Part shown: one piece after another, positions 55,846 to 64,000 of the stretch
Position numbering within the stretch: the first letter of the stretch is position 1
Layout: each line of letters begins with the position of its first letter
From: Mytilus edulis
Taxonomy: Eukaryota; Mollusca; Bivalvia; Mytilida; Mytilidae
Direction: 5' to 3'
Assembly: GCF_963676685.1 (NCBI RefSeq)
Contig: NC_092345.1
Location: forward strand, 47,079,838 to 47,143,837
Length of the DNA stretch: 64,000 bases
The notes under the pieces: model-generated
Database searches by the model: none
The model's input: the letters and a program-made list of their open reading frames with translations, nothing else
Told to the model about the DNA's origin: nothing
Made by a program: the position numbers and the translations under genes

Positions 55846-57042
55846 GATTATGCGATAGGTTCTCTTCCAATGTCTCTTGCAAACTTTGATGGTACACATG
55901 TAATGAAAAATTAAAATCTGTCCTGTGTGGTCTTTTAGAAAAGGGTTATTGCTTAGGTAAGCATGTGGATATTTGATGACATGGCAGTTATACAATCAAT
56001 TACTAGGATACCAAGCACTTTTTTCGATTTGGCAATTTTTGTTTTAAAAACCATCCTTTTAGTTTCGAAAAGAGGTCCCGCATTGATTTTGTTACTGATT
56101 AGTATCCCACAATATTCATAAAGACATTAGAACTGCAGGTCCTTGGGAGAGTAAATCATAACGATAAGTTCTAGACCATCACAATCGTGTTCTTGGGAAT
56201 AGAAGAAATGTATGTTAGTTGGGGAAACAAAGTTGATCTTGTTGAATTCTTTGGTTTGGAAAAGAGTAAACAATCCTATAGATTTACACTTGAATGTATT
56301 GATTTATTTGTATCACATGGAAGTAAGGGCCATAAAATATGCGTTGAAAATGAAGAAGCGTAAAATGGTTTTAGCTTATAATCAAATAGGAAGAAGCCGA
56401 TAAAAAAATGTTTCTTAATGCAAAAACATGCAGCTGACAAAGGTTACGACTTAAACTTTCTGACACTGATGTGGAAGTATTGGCTTCTATTTTCACAGTG
56501 GCATATCAATTCTAACATTGTTAGTCTGACAGAAACATCTTTCAAATGCAGATTATTAAAATGTACAATCAATATGTGCGAAATTTGGTGGGAGTGTTTG
56601 TAGAAAACTGCCAGGATTTCACGCCAATACAGGTTGTGATTCAGTATTAAAGTGTTTTGTCTGTTAAAGAAAAAAGCAAACTTTTTGACACGTTATGTGG
56701 AGTTTTCAGAAGGTCTATTCCATCTTGGTGAAACCTTTGAAGAGGTTGGCGAAGAGTTGTCAAAACACTCGAGAGGTTTTCGTTTTCTATATATGGCTAC
56801 GAAATTACGATTATCGAAGAAAAAATATCAGAACGTTATGAAATGCAAAAGATGCAATGTTAAAGCACACTAAACAAGCCAACTTTCAGACGAAGATTTG
56901 GAAATCTGCTCTTAAACATAACATTGGTCTGTTGCCAAACAACTTTGGTTGGATTGTTTAGAGCGCTTTGATCAGTATCAATTGGCTAGACCAACCACCA
57001 GCGTTAGATGCTTTGATAATTCTAATGTGCTGTTCATGTAAA

Positions 57043-57207
57043 GCTGGTTGTGCCAACAAAAGATGATCATGTAAAGCTGGTTGTGCAAAGAAAAGATGTT
57101 GATGCAAAGCTGGTTGTACCAACAAAAGATATTCATGTAAAGCTGGTTGTGCCAACAAAAGATGTTCATGTAAAGCTGGTTGTGCCAACAAAAGATGTTC
57201 ATGTGTT
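57043..57207 (+). repeat. 33-bp x5 repeat encoding CSCKAGCANKR units
   Basis: GCTGGTTGTGCCAACAAAAG recurs at 57043, 57076, 57109, 57142 and 57175, exactly 33 bp apart. In the transposon frame each unit reads CSCKAGCANKR or a variant, with four Cys spaced like metal-binding CxC motifs, and the array ends CSCVQQGLS. Units 1 and 2 contain TGA in place of a Cys codon, whereas the last two units are nearly identical. Confidence 0.9.
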
Positions 57208-57900
57208 CAACAAGGTTTATCCTGAACAGATAGCTGTATGTTAATGCCCGAAAGCTTGTAGGTATAAGAATTATCAAACCGTTGATATTGCTAACGATGA
57301 CGACGAAGATGATGGAAATGATGATAATGATAAGTCGGTAGATGCAGGTGACCAAACTGATGATGAATCTTTGGATGCGATGTATAAATTGTTGACAGAA
57401 TCGTGCATTTCTGGTTGCTTGTGTTTGTGTTTGTCGTTGATTCTATGTTTTTTGTTTCTTACCTTTAAATGTTTTTTCAACGCCTTAAGTTACTTTATGC
57501 TCTATGTTTTAATGTAAAAAATATACAATTTTATCGAAAAAAATAGAACGTATGTTTCTAAAATCATGACTTTTGGATATTACCCACCCCCTTTTTCTTG
57601 TGCCTCTTCGATTCAAAAATTAATTAAAAATTAGCCTGCGTTTTAATTAGATATGATGTGTTCTATTTTATTAAAAGAATAGTACTGAATACTTGTTTTT
57701 TTTTACATTTTTCTGTAAAAATATGCAAAAAAACATTTTGATATACCCTTAAATAAGTCCCCTTTTAACCCCTTTTGGACACAAGTCTAACGCCTCTTAA
57801 GACATTCTTCATATATTGTTCTTTAAATTTATACAAAAAAAATGCGGTACCCTGGGGTGTAACACAGAATTGAAATTTTGCCCTACCAGCTGATGGACTA

Positions 57901-58949
57901 CTAATAAAACATTGTGGAGATCTAAATTTGTCGGCATAAAGGGACAACCCATGGTAAAATCTAGATATAATCAAGCTCCCATGAATTTTTTCGATTCTAA
58001 TAGGACAAATACGGCAATTCGTTTGGATCGAAGCGCTCTAGGTAGAGGCAAATATTTGCCGTTCCCATAAATCAACGCACTTTTAGATTGGCGTAAAAAA
58101 ACCCGGAATAAACAGAATAAGTGGCATGCTCAAACTATTTACAATAACGTATTCAGATAGATTTTGATGAATTTAAATGATAATTTACTTATATGTATTC
58201 TATGGATAAAAATGGGCTTATACCACATTTTATCATCCTTTGTACTTACGTTTCCTTGTTGTGATGATTTTCGGTACAAGAAGCGTGTATTTTCCCGTAA
58301 ACTGTTTGAATCATTACGTCACCATTCTATGACGTCGTGTTCTTCATTCATAAAAAAAACATATGACGTGGGGGTACTCAGAACAGCCAATGCAATATAT
58401 TCATATTTTACCACTGGTGTGTACTCAAAGCGTTTGAAGGACGTCATGTTAGAATAATAAATCATCTGTAAAAGTGTTAAAAATTTTGTATTTTCTTATA
58501 GTTTTTGAGAACTTAAACTTGTCAATGAAAAGCTATAAAAAGTCAAGAGCATTTTCCCGCCAAAATTTCAATGTCTAATATCTCGAAAACAAGCACATTG
58601 ACCTATATAATATTTTTTGTTCTTTTAATTCCTTTATTAATCCGCAATCAATATAAACTAGTGTTTTGAAAAGCTTATGCTTATTATTTTGAAACTGAGA
58701 AGCGAACTCCCTTAAGTTATATCACAGTCATATAATTACACATCGGATCATACAATTTTCTAAATGTTTGTGTAAACATAATTAGGTGGGATTTTGTTTT
58801 CTTTTCTTTCAAGAACCTTTGCATGTTTGCTTCTCTTTATTTCATAACAAATACATTTAATTATATATTACAACATCCAGATACATGGGGTTACGGCATG
58901 GATACTGTTAGTGGTTACCCAAACGTCGCAGTATGACCTCCTCTTATAA
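57901..58949. other. Intergenic stretch
   Basis: Contains 58164-58457, an open + frame of 97 codons (KKRVFSRKLFESLRHHSMTS) with no start, splice or family support, and a segment at 58550-58670 related to 33765-33870. I cannot assign either. Confidence 0.35.
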
Positions 58950-59050
58950 TCAATGTGTTTCTCTCGGTTTTAGTTTGTTACCCCGATTTTGTTTTTTGTC
59001 CATGGATTTATGAGTTTTAAACAGCGGTATACTACTGTTGCCTTTATTTA
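58950..59050 (-). repeat. Interspersed repeat fragment, reverse
   Basis: GTTTGTTACCCCGATTTTGT, GTCCATGGATTTATGAG and AGCGGTATACTACTGTTGCC are the reverse complement of the sequence at 28381-28480 (CCGTAGTATACCGCTGTTCA, AAATCGGGGTAACAAAC). Confidence 0.85.
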
Positions 59051-60194
59051 TGAACTATTATAATAATTAAAAATGTGTACTTGCGGTGAAATGTGTTCAA
59101 ACAAATTATATTTGTTCAATTCTTCAACTTTGTATTCAATTGAAATATTTTTATTCTACTAGGAGAAGCCGCAAATTAATACTGAACAGGAACAGAAAAA
59201 CATTGGTAACTGATGCATATGTATTCTTACACATATACTGTACATACAAACTCACAACCTTAAAACACAAAACAAAGTCAAAGTAACATATATATCTAAA
59301 GAAATATTTTTACAAATCAAAACTGTATTTTAAAATTATTGTACTTTACAAAGGCTATTTGTTCAGCCAAAATATTTGTCAACACGATTTCATTACATAA
59401 TCTCCGTACATAACCATCTTATATTAGTACCGATGTGCAAATCTATAGACTTACATAATGTATTTCTTATCTGCGCATCATCGTCTATTCTAGACAATCT
59501 GGTACATGTAAAAATTGCTGGTTGATCGTTTCTATAAACTTTTATATTTAATATAAATACGTCTAAACAAGTGACAACCCTACGAGTGATCCATCCATTT
59601 GATCACCAGTGAAGGTGATACAAGGATAAAACACACAGTATATTCAGTATTACTCTAAATATCAGCACAACAATGTTAAATCTGCAAATTTACGTAAGTA
59701 AATATTTTGTTCTTCTCGGCGGGATTCCAAATCATGCTATTGGATATCGTGACAACACCACCTGCATATGTCCAGCGCTGTAGACTACTCGACCACCTAG
59801 ACCTAACTAAAAAAATCAGCCCTGAAATTTCAGCCAGGTAATGTTTGAATGTATTTATTTATCCGAAAAAACCAGAGGATCCAAAAGGTCTTTAAAAACA
59901 GAAAGTAGAACGGAGCGTTTCGGATCCTTGTAGGCAAGAGCTGTTTCTAAGATGTAAGTTCACAATCGACAAAAACTCCAGCTAGAAGACAAGGCGCATA
60001 TCGTCACACAAAGAAAGTAACAATATGACAATTGAAGATTAAACATGGTTTATGTCTATAACATTAAATTCTCCGATTCTTTTAAATTTCGAATATATCG
60101 TATGTCTAAATAATTCATGCGGTAATTCCTATTTTATTTTCAGAAACCAACAGTCCAGTCAAGTAAGTTACATGATATTCTACTAAAATTACTG
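59051..60194. other. Intergenic stretch
   Basis: AT-rich sequence with no supported gene, RNA or element end. Confidence 0.4.
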
Positions 60195-60290
60195 AATATA
60201 AAAATAAGGAGATGTGGTATGATTGTCAATGAGATGAGACAACTCCACCGAATTTCAAATATTGGCAATTATAGGCAACATACCCTCCTT
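60195..60290 (-). repeat. Widespread interspersed repeat fragment, reverse
   Basis: AATAAGGAGATGTGGTATGA, TTGTCAATGAGATGAGACAA and TTGGCAATTATAGGCAACAT are the reverse 3' end of the 26430-26700 family. Confidence 0.7.
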
Positions 60291-60310
60291 TATGTTTTTT
60301 TCACAGTTTG

Positions 60311-61760
60311 CTAAGGCCACACCAATTCAATTCCTTGTTCGAATAGAAACTGTTTCAAAACCGATTTTTTTAATTTCTATTATATTCCCGCATCCCGCAT
60401 CCGGAAATGTGTTCATGTCCATTTTCCGCTACGTTTTTTTGTAAATATTATAAAAAGATCTCAACATTTGTTTTAAAAATCACAGTCTAACCTTTAAATA
60501 ACGATTTGAAACTTATAAGCACCACACAACACTGTAAACAGTTGCGAGAATACGTGTTTCAGCATGAAATCAATTTATTCCAAGTGGGAGTGCTCCGATA
60601 TAAATAATTATATAACAGCGGAAATACCTCTACTGAACAAAACATTGGTTTCTTTCCCCCTGACTTATATTCCCTATCAAAAAATATTCGTTGTTAAAAT
60701 AAAGTACAAAGAACTTCTGAAGAATTTGCCTTCAACTGCAATTATAATGTATGCTGATGGTCATACCCGCTGCAGGTTTGTGCACCTGTCCTGATTGATT
60801 CAGGGACCTGTCGTTCAGCAGTTATCGTTTGCTGATGTGGTTCACTGGTATTTCCTCGTTTGGAAATATGAATTAGATTGTTGGTTTTCCTGTTCGAATT
60901 ATGTACAATACTAAGTTGTTATCCCTTATAGCTTGCTGTTTGGTCTGGATCAAAGCTCTTTGTAAAAGGTCGTACTTTGACCTATTTTTGTTTATATTAT
61001 CAGGTTGGGAACATCCCTCCCTCAGACAATAATTAAAGGGGTCATTTTACCATGTTTACTGTTGTAGAAAAGAAAATAGAAAAACTAAGGATTTGTAAAG
61101 TGCTTCTATACAAAACCTTTGAAACTTAAAATTTTTTACTCAAAAAGAGGAAAAATACATTATATTTTAAACATTTGTTCTAAAAGAGGGGTCCACTTAT
61201 TTTGAATAATATCAAACTGTTAAAGTAAATGTGTTAACATGGTTTAAGTCCAGGAATATTACAAAATTCCTGTTATGTTTTTACCATTTAATGCCATATA
61301 GATATTATAATTCTTTGGGAAAATATTAGCCCTTTTGTACTAAAAGTGGTTTTACAAAAAAAAATGTATATTGATCCCTCATAAAAGGGATATTCATAAC
61401 ATTAAGGGGTTGTTCTGAACCTGATTATGACTTGGATTGAGAATTGTATCATTGTCGGTCACACATACATAGACCAGATCTAATTATTCAAATATTTCTT
61501 ACTGATCAGGGAAAAAATACTTCATAAATTAATTTAAAAGAAATGTCAAGGTACAAGTGATAAATCAAGTTAATATAGTCAAAACAAAACTATTTTATGT
61601 TTACAAAAAAATATAATCACTGGCCTTAACTTTTTAAACTTCGCCTCAAAAATTTGCAAATTAAATATTTTTTTATTAAAATTTTCAAATCGCTCGCTCG
61701 CCCCAATTTTTGGAGTCTAAAAAATCCGTAGAACAAGAAATTAAATTGGTGTGGCCTTAG
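60311..61760 (+). mobile_element. TIR element, full-length copy A (CTAAGGCCACACC ends)
   Basis: Left end CTAAGGCCACACCAATTCAA, right end AATTGGTGTGGCCTTAG. The interior includes CATCCCGCATCCGGAAATGT, AAATCACAGTCTAACCTTTA, a copy of the repeat seen at 35130-35435 (60757-61005), CCTCCCTCAGACAATAATTA and GGTTTAAGTCCAGGAATATT. The reverse-complement copy B is at 62681-63762. No transposase is visible; it is non-autonomous. Confidence 0.75.
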
Positions 61761-62680
61761 TTTGTTATCATTTTATTGCCTGTTAATTAAGCTATGAAAA
61801 TTCTGTCAACATCATAAAACCATGAACAATTCAATATTTTCAGTGTAAAATATCTCCTCAAGGGAGGTACATAGTTTTGAGTTAGCATGATGTTTACATA
61901 AAGTATACACAGTGTCATGAAGTTTCAGTGCTATGCCTGCCAGGCTGTATATATGAAATGGTGGTGGTTACAGAGATCTGGTCTTATATTGCAAATAAAT
62001 CAGTATATCAATAATTTTAAATTCATAATTATTCACAAACATTGAATTTCCTTTTTTAAGCAGTTCAATCATCACCAATTATCGTTTATGAAAAAAATAT
62101 ATGAATGGTACGTACTCGGGGGCGGGGGAGGGGTTGGTGCTTTCTATTAAAGATAATAGGACGTGCCTCTGGAAAGGGCAGCCCCGTTATTCCGACGCCC
62201 AATTAGTCCGACTCTCCATTGGTCCGAAACAGAATTATTATACCCTATGCAACGAAGTTTGTCCGTCCGTTCGTCTGTCCGTCAGTCTAGTTCTTGTCAT
62301 CGCAACTCCTCTGAAGCCACAAAGCAGAAATTCATGTAACTTTGAAGATGATAAGGACATAATAAGTAGATGTGCATATCGATAGAAAATTATGATTCAT
62401 TTTTAGGCAGTTAAGCTGCCTTATGCGAGCACCCTGAATTTGGGTCCCCCCATGGAATTTTTTAAAAAGTGACATTGCTCTGATCTGGCAGGTCTGGTAG
62501 ATTCTTTATAACTAATTAGACATTTTATCACACTTTTTGTTATAAAAAAACAATAGATATGTGGAACATTACCTTAAATGATCGTCAAAACAATTGATAT
62601 TCCCCATTTGAAATAGTGCTAATTAAAAAGTTTTACATTGCTTTTTATCTTCTTTTGGTGAAGATGTAAGTGAATTATTG
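61761..62680. other. Spacer between inverted element copies
   Basis: At 62150-62340 ATTCCGACGCCCAATTAGTC, AGTTTGTCCGTCCGTTCGTC and AACTCCTCTGAAGCCACAAA belong to another common repeat family. No gene is supported. Confidence 0.4.
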
Positions 62681-63762
62681 TAAGGCCACATCAATTTAAT
62701 TTCTTATTTCAATATAAGTTATGATAAAAAAAAATGTAAAAACACTACAAAAGGGCTAATATTTTCCCAAAGAACTATAATATCTATATGGTATTAAATT
62801 GTCAAAACATGTCCAAGAATTTTGTAATATTCCTGGACTTAAACCATGTTAACACATTTACTTTTAATATTATTCCAAAAAAGTGGACCTCTCTTTAAAC
62901 AAAGTTGTTTAAAATGTAATGTATTTTTCCCCTTTTTGAGTAAAAAATTCTAAGTTTTTAAAGGTTTTGTACAAATCCTTCTATTTTCTCTTCTACAACA
63001 GTAAACATGGTAAAATGACCCCTTCAAGGCCCTTGTCTGAGGGAGGGTTGTTCCCAACCTCATAATAACAAACATAAGTCCAAGTATGGCTTTTTATACA
63101 GAGCTTTGATCCAGACTAAACAGCAAGCTAAATGGGACCACAAAATTAGTATTGTACACAATTCAAGTTTATTCGAACAGAAAAAGCAACGATCTAATTT
63201 ATATTTCCAAACGGGACAATACCAATGAACCACATTAGCAAACGATAACTGATGAACGACAGGTCCCTGAATCAATCAGGACAGGTGCTGCAGCGGGTAT
63301 GTCCATCAACATACATTATGATTGCAGTTGAAGGCAAATCCTTCAGAAGTTATTTGTACTTTATTTTAACAACAAACATTTCTTGATAGGGAATATAAGT
63401 CATGCAGGTGGAAAGAAATCAATGTTTTGTTCTGGACAGGTATTTCCGCTGTTGTATATTTTTCGGTGCACTCCCACTTGGAATAAATTGGTTTCATGCT
63501 GAAACAAATATTCTCACAGATATTTACAGTGTTGTTGGGTGCTTATAGGTTTAAAATCGTTTTATCAAGGTTAGACTGTGATTTTAAAAACAAATGTTGA
63601 GATCTTTTGATAATATTTACACAAAAAACGGTGCGGGAAATGGACATGATTACATTTTCGGATGCGGGAAGCGGGAATATAATAAAAATAAAAAAAAATC
63701 TGTTTTGAAAAAAAAGGTGCGGGCGGGTCCGTCGAACAAGGAATTAAATTGGTGTGGCCTAA
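62681..63762 (-). mobile_element. TIR element, internally deleted copy B, inverted
   Basis: Ends TAAGGCCACATCAATTTAAT and AATTAAATTGGTGTGGCCTA. Landmarks appear in reverse order and strand relative to copy A (CTGGACTTAAACCATGTTAA, TCTGAGGGAGGGTTGTTCCC, TTCATGCTGAAACAAATATT, GGGAAATGGACATGATTACA). About 370 bp of A (roughly 61350-61720) is missing near one end. Confidence 0.8.
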
Positions 63763-64000
63763 GAATAGTTTGATCGCCCGAAAATGTCTAATGAAGTCGT
63801 TAAAATTTGTTAAATAGCGCATGGATATTATTTTGCGGCTTTTTTTTTTAACTCGGTGACGCCGTTGAATTTGGTGGATTCCGTCCTAATAAAGGTAATT
63901 ATTAATCATTTATTTAACTTACTTCTTCTCTGGTGTGAGTCTTGAATGAATTGAACGATTGTAAGAATACTTGATTATTTTATTTCTACATTGTATGAAG
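63763..64000. other. Window end, nothing recognised
   Basis: AT-rich sequence with a T-run at 63839-63849 and no feature I can support. Confidence 0.4.

Larger units (their letters stand above)
55490..57500 (+). pseudogene. Decayed transposon ORF (LPGFHANTGCDS type, Cys-rich C-terminus)
   Basis: Recognisable islands, in different frames, are FKTLKRKSLLTFSIKEIKGK (about 55571), the LANFDGT segment (about 55880), LPGFHANTGCD (56608-56640), KSKLFDTLCG (about 56677), WLDQPPALDAL (about 56985), the CSCKAGCANKR repeats (57034-57207) and an acidic end CRYKNYQTVDIANDDDEDD (about 57257). A copy of an interspersed repeat (55714-55845) interrupts it. In the Cys-repeat frame several TGT/TGC or CGT codons have become TGA. 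The function is presumed to serve the transposon; no catalytic assignment is possible from what remains. Confidence 0.7.
54742..57900 (+). mobile_element. 3.16-kb TIR transposon with decayed Cys-repeat ORF
   Basis: Ends are inverted: TAGTCCATCAGCT...TGTGTTACACCCCAGGGTAC on the left and GTACCCTGGGGTGTAACACA...AGCTGATGGACTA on the right, with CTA directly outside both ends (54739-54741 and 57901-57903) as a possible target duplication. Inside, a broken + strand coding sequence shows YAIGSLPMSLANFDGTHVMK (about 55850), RKLPGFHANTGCDSVLK (56602-56652), INWLDQPPALDALIILMCC (about 56978) and then Cys-rich repeats. That order matches a transposon-associated ORF family, with LPGxHAxTGCD and a C-terminal CxC-type cysteine region, that is very abundant in aquatic invertebrates. 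Stops and frameshifts are scattered throughout, so it is dead. Confidence 0.78.

Noticed and set aside
57050-57244. Open frame with VKLVVPTKDVH repeats
   Set aside because: The array is better read one frame over, where it gives CSCKAGCANKR units and follows the transposon coding islands; this frame is open only because the period is 33 bp.
56958-57355. Minus-strand frames with repeated HNQLYMNIFCW or LLAQPALHEH units
   Set aside because: They are reverse-strand shadows of the same 33-bp array.
1-64000. tRNA, rRNA or tRNA-derived SINE heads
   Set aside because: I saw no convincing A-box/B-box pairs or cloverleaf by eye; a covariance-model scan would be decisive.

Overview
The window looks like nuclear DNA of a bivalve mollusc, most probably a mussel (Mytilus type). 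It is AT-rich and gene-poor, the genes are split by long GT-AG introns, and most of the sequence is layered repeat families of the kind seen in mussel genomes: Penelope-type retroelement pieces, TIR elements, foldback MITEs, 500-bp 'gene-like' tandem repeats, and interspersed families present many times in both orientations. The species call is an inference from memory of such repeats; no marker gene is present. Most open frames in the window are chance or repeat-derived.

The one substantial host gene runs on the + strand from about 20.35 to 52.8 kb. I reconstructed eleven exons by hand from splice sites and reading phase: a possible signal-peptide exon (20354-20440), two cysteine-rich ectodomain exons (20550-20712, 21217-21528), a short stalk (27847-27909), two small exons that together make one membrane span (32825-32878, 35541-35612), then a Roc GTPase domain spread over several exons (P-loop 38100-38333; WDFAGQ switch 39815-40399; TGKD 47648-47784), a large Roc-end/COR exon (48558-49769) and a short last exon (52687-52803) followed by polyadenylation signals. 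The exons sum to a multiple of three, about 1011 residues. The product would be a single-pass membrane receptor with a Cys-rich outside and a ROCO (Roc-COR) GTPase inside, whereas the well-known ROCO proteins (LRRK1/2, MFHAS1, DAPK1) are cytosolic. A second last exon (22072-22163) with its own AATAAA fits the same ectodomain exons in phase, so the locus may also make a short secreted or lipid-anchored form. This locus is the best candidate for something undescribed here.

Layout. 0-2 kb: a TIR element carrying a hAT-like transposase fragment, itself interrupted by another repeat. 4.1-5.3 kb: a 20-bp array next to a 178-bp array. 6.5-8.1 kb: an element made largely of a degenerate AACAAATC motif. 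11.2-12.0 kb: a 5'-truncated Penelope-type copy. 14.6-15.9 kb: a 500-bp tandem repeat. 20-53 kb: the receptor gene, its introns filled with a TA-flanked MITE (24.1-24.9), duplicated repeats (28.1-29.0), a second TIR element with a 35-bp palindromic array (30.9-32.2), a long TAC microsatellite 18 bp from a splice donor (35.6), three palindromic MITEs and a longer Penelope-type copy (45.0-46.4) with an inverted relative at 50.1-50.4. 54.7-57.9 kb: a complete but decayed 3.16-kb TIR transposon with an LPGFHANTGCDS motif and five Cys-rich 11-residue repeats. 60.3-63.8 kb: two copies of one element in opposite orientation.

All repeat boundaries, exon joins and family names come from reading by eye; no alignment or database search was run.
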